Of a stretch of DNA of 23,529 bases, positions 14,873 through 21,985 are shown piece after piece; position 1 is the first letter of the stretch, and the number at the start of each line of letters is the position of its first letter. A program made the position numbers and the translations under genes. This stretch comes from CAZVFX01 sp964626565 (GTDB lineage Bacteria > Myxococcota_A > UBA9042 > CAIXZC01), in contig CAZVFX010000111.1 of NCBI GenBank assembly GCA_964626565.1, positions 1 through 23,529 on the forward strand. The letters run 5' to 3'. Below the pieces are notes generated by a model. That model did no database searches. It was not told where the DNA came from and saw only the letters and a program-made list of their open reading frames with translations.

Positions 14873-15754
14873 ATGAGTGAAGCTGAGAAACGGCAGCATG
14901 CCCGCCGGATCTTTCCTGAAGATGTCTACACCTATGTTGAAGGAAGCAGGCTGGATGCGGCGACAACGGACATCAGCGCGGGCGGCGCGTTTTTCAAGGC
15001 GGACAGACCGCTGGAAAGAGGGGCCCTGGTGGCAGTAGTGTTCAAGCGGCAGTCGGAAACCGAGGACGCCATCTTCCTGGTGGGAAGGGTGGTGAGAATA
15101 TCCGAGAAGCCGCAAAAAGGCGTCGGCCTGCGCTGGACCAAGGCGGTGACCGAGGCTGCACCTTCCAGGCTGGCCTGGTTCCTGACCAGCGTGCTGGGAG
15201 TGGATGAGCCGGAGGTGACGCAGCAACGGGAGCGTGGTCGGTGGGAGATGCTGTCTGTGTACCAGTTCCCCGAGACCGAATCGGCCGCGGCAGGATTTGA
15301 CGCTTCCCTGGCCGCCGAACGCCTGAGCGACGCGGCGAAGTTCTCGATGGAAGAGCCATCACCGGTGCCCGGAGAGGCTCCGGACGACGGCAGCCTCACG
15401 ACCCGCATTGCCCGGAGCGGCCTGCGCGCACGGGCCAGCCTGAGCGCCACCGTGACCCGAGAGGGTCATTCATCACCCGGCCTCATCACTCATCTGGGGG
15501 CGACGAGCTTCTACCTACGAACCGATGTTGTACCAACTGATGAACGTGAGCTGCTGGTGATCCGCTTTGGCATTCCGGCCCACGATGTCGAAGTGGGTGT
15601 GACGTGCCAGTGCCGGGTGACAGGGCGGGACGACGGCGCGGTCTCCGCCTCTCCCGGCTTGGACCTGGAGATTGCAAGACTCGAGGAAGAGGAGCCGGGT
15701 ATCCTCAGGAAATATGTCAGATGGCTGCACTTCCAGGCTCTGGCCAGGGACTAG
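14873..15754 (+). CDS. PilZ-domain protein, predicted cyclic-di-GMP receptor
   Basis: The 293-residue cytoplasmic protein has an N-terminal PilZ domain (about 5-115). RQHAR (7-11) supplies the RxxxR motif and DISAGG (33-38) the DxSxxG motif, so both c-di-GMP-binding motifs are intact. After an acidic linker (about 130-175) a second PilZ-like segment begins near 184 (RASLSATV, then THLGATSFYLRTD), but its motifs are degenerate and it probably does not bind. The start at MSEAEKR has GGAG 8 bases upstream; the longer frame has none. The triple-PAS regulator follows after 7 bases, so the two are probably co-transcribed. PilZ proteins commonly adjust motility or exopolysaccharide output; the target here is unknown. 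Confidence 0.9.
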   Translation: MSEAEKRQHARRIFPEDVYTYVEGSRLDAATTDISAGGAFFKADRPLERGALVAVVFKRQSETEDAIFLVGRVVRISEKPQKGVGLRWTKAVTEAAPSRLAWFLTSVLGVDEPEVTQQRERGRWEMLSVYQFPETESAAAGFDASLAAERLSDAAKFSMEEPSPVPGEAPDDGSLTTRIARSGLRARASLSATVTREGHSSPGLITHLGATSFYLRTDVVPTDERELLVIRFGIPAHDVEVGVTCQCRVTGRDDGAVSASPGLDLEIARLEEEEPGILRKYVRWLHFQALARD

Positions 15755-15761
15755 ACCCGCA

Positions 15762-17258
15762 ATGAGTCTCAAGGGACCCACCAACGAAGAACTGCAGCTC
15801 GAGGTGGCCGATTTGCGCCGACAGTTGGAGGAATTGACCACGTCCGAGACGCACTGCCGGTCCATGTTCATGTCGACCAAGGAAGCGATAGTCGTGGTCG
15901 GGCCCAAAGGCCGGATATTGGAAGCCAACCCGGCCCTTGCGGATATGCTGGGATATGACAGCCGGGACGAGTTGGTAAACGTACGGGTTCCCGACGTCTG
16001 GTTGGACCGCACCTCCAGAAGCCGGGTATTGAAAGAGTTGCGGACCTGCGGCTACGCCAGCGGAGTTGAAGCCACACTGATCAAGAAGGACGGCTCCGCG
16101 ATCGACATCCTGGGCAGCGGTACAATGGAGTTTGATGCCCGGGGCAAGATCGTCCGGGCCATCGGCTTTTTCCATGATGTCACCGAGCGCAGATTGATGC
16201 AGGAAGCGGTGCGATGGCGGGAGGCCAAGCTCCAGTCGATTTTCAGATGCAGCCCGGACGCCATTATCGTCACCGACCCGGATACCGTTATTGTGGAATG
16301 CAATCGCACCGCGCTGAAACTGCTGGGTTGCCGGGATCGCTCTCAGCTCATCGGCAAGAACGGCCTCGACCTGGTGTGCGACGCGGACCGGCCGGTGGCA
16401 ACGCACAATCTGGAGTTGCTCAACTCAACTGAAACCCGGTTCAACGTCGACCTCCGGTTGCGGGGACTGGACGGAAGGGAATTTCCAGGCGAAGTTTCCG
16501 CCAGCCAGTTGAGGGACTCCCGCGGGTCTCCCATGGGCCTGGTTGCGGTCATGCGGGACATCTCCGAACGCAAAAGCGCAGAGGAAGTCTTGCGCTGGGA
16601 GCGAAACCGACTCGAGATGGTTACCGAGAGCATCGGTGCGGGCATGGCTGTAATTGACCGAAACTGGAGGATAGTCTGGGCGAACGGCGTCATGCGGCGC
16701 ATGTTCGGTGACATCCGTGGAGAGTTGTGCCACGAGGCGCTTCAGCAACGCGACCGACCGTGCGCGGACTGCTGCCCGGCACACGTCTTCGAAACCGGCC
16801 AGGAGCGTATGAGACGCGCGTGGACCGCTCTGAGCGCCGACGGCAATGTATATACCGGAGCGCAGGTGACGCTGCCGGTGGCGGACGACAGCGGAGAGGT
16901 CCGCAGGGTGCTCCAGTTGCTGTTCCCGGACCCGCACGGCGATGCCACCACTGGCGAGCCGAAGACCAGCCCCTACGTTGAGCAGTTGCTCATGCACCGG
17001 CTGCAGGAACTGGACCGCATCAAGGGAGAGCTGGTGGACTTTGTGGCCCGTCGTCGGACACCTCCCATTGTACCGCCTGAAAGCTGGCTGTCCATGGACG
17101 AACTGACCGCCTACCTCGGTGTCAAGCGGGACACCGTATACAAGTGGATCAGGCGCAAAGAGATGCCCGCACACAAAGTCGGCTGGCTGTGGAAATTCCG
17201 GCGGTCCGAAATCGACGCCTGGCTGGAAAGGGCACAACCGGGGCGGCCTCCCGGATAG
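15762..17258 (+). CDS. Three-PAS sensor fused to an excisionase-type helix-turn-helix
   Basis: The 498-residue soluble protein starts with a short coiled coil (9-30). Three PAS domains follow: about 31-142 (ending GFFHDVTERR), 155-271 (ending VMRDISERK) and 283-387. The third carries C323, C334, C337 and C338, a pattern seen in some PAS domains that may hold a cofactor or metal. Residues 442-489 (WLSMDELTAYLGVKRDTVYK, then KWIRRKEMPA and EIDAWL) match the excisionase/MerR-like helix-turn-helix family. There is no histidine kinase, GGDEF or EAL domain, so it looks like a one-component regulator sensing redox, oxygen or a small ligand; the ligand is unknown. The start at MSLKG lies 7 bases after the PilZ stop; the ribosome site (AGGGA) is weak, which fits translational coupling. 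Confidence 0.88.
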   Translation: MSLKGPTNEELQLEVADLRRQLEELTTSETHCRSMFMSTKEAIVVVGPKGRILEANPALADMLGYDSRDELVNVRVPDVWLDRTSRSRVLKELRTCGYASGVEATLIKKDGSAIDILGSGTMEFDARGKIVRAIGFFHDVTERRLMQEAVRWREAKLQSIFRCSPDAIIVTDPDTVIVECNRTALKLLGCRDRSQLIGKNGLDLVCDADRPVATHNLELLNSTETRFNVDLRLRGLDGREFPGEVSASQLRDSRGSPMGLVAVMRDISERKSAEEVLRWERNRLEMVTESIGAGMAVIDRNWRIVWANGVMRRMFGDIRGELCHEALQQRDRPCADCCPAHVFETGQERMRRAWTALSADGNVYTGAQVTLPVADDSGEVRRVLQLLFPDPHGDATTGEPKTSPYVEQLLMHRLQELDRIKGELVDFVARRRTPPIVPPESWLSMDELTAYLGVKRDTVYKWIRRKEMPAHKVGWLWKFRRSEIDAWLERAQPGRPPG

Positions 17259-17309
17259 GACTCCAGTGTCCAAAGCATCCCGATCCCCCCCAAGCCATTC
17301 ACGAGTACC

Positions 17310-17339
17310 TTGACCATCTGAGAGGTCCCCATTCATATT
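17310..17339 (+). promoter_or_regulatory. Putative promoter for the PPM phosphatase gene
   Basis: TTGACC (17310-17315, 5 of 6), an 18-bp spacer and CATATT (17334-17339, 4 of 6) lie just before the ATG at 17362. The leader would be only about 15 nt, so the hairpin at 17343-17360 would be largely transcribed. Confidence 0.35.
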
Positions 17340-17342
17340 TGT

Positions 17343-17360
17343 TGGAAGGGGGTTCTTCCA
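17343..17360 (+). promoter_or_regulatory. Hairpin around the ribosome binding site of the PPM gene
   Basis: TGGAAG and CTTCCA form a perfect 6-bp stem with loop GGGGTT, ending one base before the ATG at 17362. The Shine-Dalgarno sequence (GGAAGGGGG) lies in the stem and loop, so the structure could reduce translation initiation. Confidence 0.45.
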
Positions 17361-17361
17361 C

Positions 17362-18228
17362 ATGCGGCTGGAACACGCGGGTGACACCAACGTCGGCAGG
17401 AAGCGAAAAGCCAATCAGGATGGTTTTCTGGTGCTGCCGGAGGAGAACCTCTTTGTCGTTGCCGACGGCATGGGCGGACACCAGGCCGGAGAGTTGGCAA
17501 GCCAGGTGGCTCTGGACGCGATTCGCGATTTCTACGCCGGCTCCGCTGGAGACGACCCGGCCGCCTGGCCCCACGCCGGCTCTCAGTTCAATGACCTTGA
17601 CGCGCTTCGCCTTGCCAGCTCCATAGAATACGCGCATCAGCGGGTGCTGGCGGAAGCGGACGCGCGCGCACAGGCCAGCGACGGGCGAATGGGCACCACT
17701 GCAGTGGGTCTGTCATTCGCCAGCTCGCACGCCTTCGTGGCTCACGTGGGTGACAGTAGCTGCTACCGCTTCAGCAACGGCCGCCTGGCCCTGTTGACAA
17801 CCGCACACACCCTGGCCGAGGAACTGCGCAACCAGTACCAGTTGAGCCCTCAGCTCGAAGAGAAAGTCGCGAAGCTGGAACATGTGGTCTCGCGGATTCT
17901 GGGCGGTCCCGGCGACGAGCCTGTGACGGCCGACCTGACCCTGGTGCTGCCCCAACCCGGCGACCTGTTCCTGCTTTGTTCCGACGGCCTTACCGTGGAG
18001 GTTCCGGACGCTGAAATTACCCGTATTCTACAGTCGACGGCAAGTCCGACGGAAGCGTGCTCCAAGCTTGTTGACGAAGCCAACGAGCGAGGCGGAAGGG
18101 ACAACATCACCGTGATCGTAGTCCGCTATGTAGACGGAGACCCGCCTCCCGAGTTCGAGATTACCCAGGAAAACACCCGCGACATAGTCACCGACGTAAC
18201 CCTGCCCCAATTCCCGGGCGGGGATTAG
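17362..18228 (+). CDS. PPM-type serine/threonine protein phosphatase
   Basis: The 288-residue soluble metal-dependent phosphatase belongs to the PP2C/Stp/PrpC family, which reverses Ser/Thr kinase phosphorylation. Metal-binding residues are visible in order: NQD (D20), ADGMGG (34-39), AHVGDS (D131), CSDGLT (D208) and GRDNIT (D247, N248). The N-terminal TNVGRKRKANQDG is typical of the bacterial family. The usual LTxDHS loop reads LTTAHT, losing the Asp but keeping His149. About 30 residues follow the last motif, ending FPGGD, with no membrane segment. It lies 103 bp after the PAS regulator. A partner kinase is not in the window. The assignment to family is secure; the substrate is unknown. Confidence 0.95.
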   Translation: MRLEHAGDTNVGRKRKANQDGFLVLPEENLFVVADGMGGHQAGELASQVALDAIRDFYAGSAGDDPAAWPHAGSQFNDLDALRLASSIEYAHQRVLAEADARAQASDGRMGTTAVGLSFASSHAFVAHVGDSSCYRFSNGRLALLTTAHTLAEELRNQYQLSPQLEEKVAKLEHVVSRILGGPGDEPVTADLTLVLPQPGDLFLLCSDGLTVEVPDAEITRILQSTASPTEACSKLVDEANERGGRDNITVIVVRYVDGDPPPEFEITQENTRDIVTDVTLPQFPGGD

Positions 18229-18246
18229 AGTTGTCGTCAGCATGGG

Positions 18247-18262
18247 AGCGCCGTGAGGCGCT
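18247..18262 (+). terminator. Short hairpin after the phosphatase gene
   Basis: AGCGCC-GTGA-GGCGCT is a 6-bp stem with a GNRA-type tetraloop, 18 bases after the stop at 18228. No U-tract follows, so an intrinsic terminator is doubtful; it may protect the 3' end. Confidence 0.3.
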
Positions 18263-18350
18263 TGTGAGGCTTACCGCCCAGGCACAAACGCCTTTGGCTC
18301 CGTCCAACGATATGATAAACTGATCACCGAACAGAAAGCAGGTGCCACCA

Positions 18351-21300
18351 ATGCAGAAACTTCTGCCTGTGGTCTTTGCCGTTTGCCTGGGGACAGGCTG
18401 CACCTCGGACCCGCCGCATCGGCACCCGGAGGTCGTGCCACACGATGGCGGGGCGGAGACTGCGATGGCCGATGGGAAGGGAGACGTTCCGGTCGTTCCG
18501 CCGGATGCTGCGCCGGAGGTCGTGCCACACGATGGCGGGGCGGATACTGCGATGGCCGATGGAAAGGGAGACGTTCCGGTCGTTCCGCCGGATGCTGCGC
18601 CGGAGGTCGTGCCACACGATGGCGGGGCGGATACTGCGATGGCCGATGGAAAGGGAGACGTTCCGGTCGTCCCGCCGGATGCTGCGCCGGAAATTGCGGA
18701 TGTCATTCAGCACGATGTCGTCGAAGTACCTGACATTCACGATGTGCCCGGTGTCGACGTCCTGGGAGACACGCCCGCAGTAGAACCGGTCGAGGTTGTG
18801 GACGCCATAGAGGCCGTTGGAGATGCCGACGTCACCGAGGCTACCGCGGATGTCGACGCAGTCGATGTGTGCACGTCCGACTGCGAGGCCAGCGAGTGCG
18901 GCAACGGTTTGTGCGAGCCGGCGGAGTCGTGCGAGACCTGCCCGGAGGACTGCAGCGAATGCTGCGGGAACGACGAATGCGAAGGCGTCTTCGGAGAAAC
19001 GTGCGACAACTGTCCCGAAGATTGCGGATGCTTCGAGGGCGACGTGTGCATCGCCGACGGCTGTTGCACACCTGACTGTGAGGGCAAGGAGTGCGGGGGT
19101 GATGGGTGCGGGAACGGTTGTGGCGCGTGCGCCGACGGGGCGGTATGCAACGCCGGGATTTGCGCCCAGCCCGACTTGTGGGTCGACGCCGGGAATTCGG
19201 CCGACCCTCTCCAGGACGGCTCCTCGGAGCATCCCTTCGCCTCTCTCAATCAGGCTGTTGAGGCCGCCTCCGGCGGGGCCATGATATTCGTCGCACCCGG
19301 AAAGTACGCCAGCGGAACTGTGGTTGCAACTCCCGGAGTCTCCATACTGGGGGCAAGCCCTTCCGAGGTGAGCGTCACCTGCCCGCCTTTGGAGGTGGCA
19401 TGGGGTGGGCTGCCCCTCCCCGGCATCACCATCAGCGCTGATGACGTACAGCTGGCAGGCTTTACCTTCCTCGAGTGCATAGTTTCGGTCAAAGTCGAGG
19501 GGGCAGGTGTTTCCGTCGCGAACCTGGTCATCGAAACCGGAGGGAGCGCCGACTACATCATCTTGGATGGGTACACGACGGGCAACGTCGGCATCTGGGG
19601 CACCGGTTCAGACTGGCTGGCAGTCTCCGACGTCACGATTGAGAAGTTATACTCAGTCATCAAATTTGATTGCATGGGCGCCGCCAGCACCGGCATCCTG
19701 GTGGAAGATGCGATGGGAGTGCAGTTGTTTTCCAACGATGTAGGAGCGACATATGGGGGCTGCACCCCGATTTGCTACGGGCTACTCTCGGGCGTAAGCA
19801 GGTGTTGGCCGGGCTGCGGCATTCGCGTGCGCAACTGCGATCAATGTACGGTTTCCGATAACTGGGTCCACAAGGTTCAGGGTGGCAACTTCATGGAGGT
19901 TCCGGGGGCAGCCGGTATCGATGTGAGCGACTCCCCCGGGGCTGAAGTCACTGTCAACACGGTGATGCCCGTGAACGGCGCGGATGTGGGGTGCGGGGAC
20001 GGTGGGGATGCTGCGGGGATCCGCATTGTCGACTCGGACTCGGCCGTGGTGGAAGGAAACGTGGTGCACGGTGTCAACGGTGGGGATGCGTTGACTTGCC
20101 CGACCTATTCGTCCAATCCCCGAGTCGGCGGGCCGGGCGCCGGAATCGAGATCAGGGGAGCGTCGGACAACTGTGTGGTCGTGTCAAACAAGGTGGAGAA
20201 AGTCACCGGCGGCGGCGGTACATTCGGCCCGGGCGGGCAAGCGAGCGGCATCCGGCTGGAAGGTGTGGCCGATTGCGTTGTCCTGGATAATGTCGTCGAA
20301 AACGTAAAGCCTGCATTTGTCGAATGCCTGGCGAGTGATGCTTACGGCGTCCACGTGGTTGACGGGGTCGGGGTCGTGATTTCGGGCTGCACGGTAACGG
20401 GCATAGAGGGCGGAGAGGGAGGGGCTTCCGACTTCTACTGCAGCAGCGGCTTGGACGAGACGGGGGTCGCAGGCGCGGGGGTAGGCATCAGATTGGAGGG
20501 TCAAGACTGTCAAGTCACGGGCTGTACGGTCGAGAACATCACGGGGGGACGGGGAGTGTGGTGGGATTCCGCGTACGGAGCAACCTATGTTGACACCGTC
20601 TCCGACGGCGGACTGGGGGTTGGCATCGCCTGCTCAGGGAGCAACAATGTTGTGGCGCGAAACCTGGTGACAGCGATTGCGGGCGGCTCTGGCGATGGTC
20701 TTGGCGGCGGAGGCTCTGCATACGCTGACGTCCCGACTGGTGGCGGGGACGGTGTCGGAATTGTATTCACTCCGGAAGGCTGCGACAACTGCCAATGCTC
20801 TGGAAACATCATCACGGGGGTGGTGGGAGGAACTGGAGGGATGCAGACAGCCGGCTACGATCCGTCTGGGGCAGGGGGGGATGCGGCGGGCATCGTGATG
20901 GAGACAACAATTGCCGCTCTGGAACAAAACACCGTGGTCGACGTTCGCGCCGGGGAACCGGGAGACTGCTCCCTCTGGCTCATGGAGCCGTGCGTAGACT
21001 TCGTCCCGGGCCCGACGGGTACGGCCCGTGGAGTGCAGGTGCCGGAGACCGGTGTCTCCGTCGTTCTGTCCAACACCATTATCGCCGACATCGACGGTCC
21101 GTGCCTGGAGAACACGCCGACAAACCAGCCGGAAGCCCTCGCCGCGGTCTACTCGGATCTGTTTGCGTGTGCGGGGGGACAGGCGCAGAATGCGACCGTC
21201 GAGGGGAATTGCATCTCGGCCGCCCCCGAATTCGTTGACCCCGAGGGCGGGGACCTCCACCTGTTGCCCACCTCACCCTGCATAGACGCGGGCGACCCGG

Positions 21301-21425
21301 CCGCACAGTGCAGTAACGAACCGGCCCCAAACGGGTGCAGGATCAACATGGGCGCATACGGGAACAATGCCGAGGCAACATCAACGCCGGGGGCAGAGCA
21401 TTGCGAGGTTTGCCCCGGGCCATAG
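18351..21425 (+). CDS. Lipoprotein with repeat stalk, Cys-rich segment and large right-handed beta-helix domain
   Basis: The 1024-residue surface protein starts MQKLLPV with a signal ending at GTGC (Cys17), a slightly atypical lipobox. Residues 26-112 are three near-identical 29-residue repeats (PEVVPHDGGA...VPPDAA) forming an acidic, proline-rich stalk that continues less regularly to about 172. Residues 174-270 are Cys-rich, with CGNGLCEPAESCETCPEDC-type units like those of the CHAP protein. From about 276 (LWVDAGNSADPLQDGSSEHP) to 1000 runs a DUF1565/parallel beta-helix domain of Gly/Val/Asn repeats with SPCIDAGDP at the end. Such helices bind or cleave polysaccharides or serve as adhesins; no catalytic residues are identifiable. 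AGGTG sits 7 bases before the ATG, and a TATGAT at 18311-18316 could be its -10. It is convergent with the MopE-like lipoprotein gene. Confidence 0.85.
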   Translation: MQKLLPVVFAVCLGTGCTSDPPHRHPEVVPHDGGAETAMADGKGDVPVVPPDAAPEVVPHDGGADTAMADGKGDVPVVPPDAAPEVVPHDGGADTAMADGKGDVPVVPPDAAPEIADVIQHDVVEVPDIHDVPGVDVLGDTPAVEPVEVVDAIEAVGDADVTEATADVDAVDVCTSDCEASECGNGLCEPAESCETCPEDCSECCGNDECEGVFGETCDNCPEDCGCFEGDVCIADGCCTPDCEGKECGGDGCGNGCGACADGAVCNAGICAQPDLWVDAGNSADPLQDGSSEHPFASLNQAVEAASGGAMIFVAPGKYASGTVVATPGVSILGASPSEVSVTCPPLEVAWGGLPLPGITISADDVQLAGFTFLECIVSVKVEGAGVSVANLVIETGGSADYIILDGYTTGNVGIWGTGSDWLAVSDVTIEKLYSVIKFDCMGAASTGILVEDAMGVQLFSNDVGATYGGCTPICYGLLSGVSRCWPGCGIRVRNCDQCTVSDNWVHKVQGGNFMEVPGAAGIDVSDSPGAEVTVNTVMPVNGADVGCGDGGDAAGIRIVDSDSAVVEGNVVHGVNGGDALTCPTYSSNPRVGGPGAGIEIRGASDNCVVVSNKVEKVTGGGGTFGPGGQASGIRLEGVADCVVLDNVVENVKPAFVECLASDAYGVHVVDGVGVVISGCTVTGIEGGEGGASDFYCSSGLDETGVAGAGVGIRLEGQDCQVTGCTVENITGGRGVWWDSAYGATYVDTVSDGGLGVGIACSGSNNVVARNLVTAIAGGSGDGLGGGGSAYADVPTGGGDGVGIVFTPEGCDNCQCSGNIITGVVGGTGGMQTAGYDPSGAGGDAAGIVMETTIAALEQNTVVDVRAGEPGDCSLWLMEPCVDFVPGPTGTARGVQVPETGVSVVLSNTIIADIDGPCLENTPTNQPEALAAVYSDLFACAGGQAQNATVEGNCISAAPEFVDPEGGDLHLLPTSPCIDAGDPAAQCSNEPAPNGCRINMGAYGNNAEATSTPGAEHCEVCPGP
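18427..18687 (+). repeat. Three tandem 87-bp coding repeats
   Basis: Three in-frame copies of an 87-bp unit begin at 18427, 18514 and 18601 and encode 29 residues each. They differ by only a few bases, mostly in copy 1 (GGAGACTGCG and GGGAAGG variants) and near the end of copy 3. High DNA identity points to recent duplication or gene conversion. Confidence 0.95.
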
Positions 21426-21460
21426 GGGCTGTCCGGCCGTGACCGTCAGGGAGCGGATCC

Positions 21461-21480
21461 CCGGCAACCGGAATTGCCGG
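21461..21480 (+). terminator. Strong hairpin after the beta-helix gene
   Basis: CCGGCAA-CCGGAA-TTGCCGG is a perfect 7-bp stem 35 bases after the stop at 21425. No U-run follows, so termination is uncertain. Confidence 0.35.
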
Positions 21481-21577
21481 ACGAAGGGGTGCGGAAATGA
21501 AAGGCCGGGGTAGCGCAACGGCCGATGGTGCCTTACGAAACGGTCGTCATTTTTGTGGAGGTCGTTCCTTTGGGTCT

Positions 21578-21598
21578 AGACGGCCGACCCGGCCGTCT
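21578..21598. repeat. Near-perfect 21-bp palindrome
   Basis: AGACGGCCG-ACC-CGGCCGTCT has 9-bp perfect arms and a 3-base loop, followed at once by two copies of CTACGGTGA. It is the strongest hairpin in the intergenic region and is symmetric enough to act as a bidirectional transcription-end structure or a recognition site. Confidence 0.6.
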
Positions 21599-21985
21599 CT
21601 ACGGTGACTACGGTGACGGCCTTCGACAAGTTCGTGACCATCAGATGCGACCGCCGTTCCGTTGAATGACATCTGATCGCCATGGTCGGAACCCAAAAAC
21701 CCGAAGCCACGGCCTCTGCATCCGTTGGTCACCAATCCCTCGAAGGCACCCACCGAATTCAACGTAGAGGTGGTCCGCCGGGCCACCTCAACCCGAAGGA
21801 ACGGATTACATATGGGCAACACGCACCTCGAAGGCACCACGGCCTTTGCCTTTGTCGGCCTAGCCACAAATGTGGAAGCGCCCATCGGGCGCGTCTGGCA
21901 ACGGGGCGATTTCACGCCCCCCGTCCCCCGTCTTTTGTGGCTCATTGCACAGACATGCTGCGGCGGTGTCATTGTGGGAGCGCCA

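Larger units (their letters stand above)
21426..21985. other. 560-bp gene-free region dense in inverted repeats
   Basis: No reading frame here has a ribosome site or recognisable domain. Seven inverted repeats are visible: 21461-21480, 21578-21598, ATCAGATG/CATCTGAT at 21640-21677, GAGGTGG/CCACCTC at 21767-21789, CCACA/TGTGG at 21864-21875, GCGCCC/GGGCGC at 21878-21892 and GGGGCG/CGCCCC at 21903-21920. CTACGGTGA is repeated in tandem at 21599-21616, and CCTCGAAGGCACC occurs at 21738-21750 and again at 21826-21838. It lies between convergent genes and may be an interspersed repeat, a structured RNA or a decayed element. None of these is shown. Confidence 0.7.

Noticed and set aside
21547..21972. 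141-codon minus-strand reading frame in the intergenic region
   Set aside because: It has no ribosome site and no recognised domain, and its coding sequence is interrupted by dense hairpins. It is treated as non-coding pending a similarity search.
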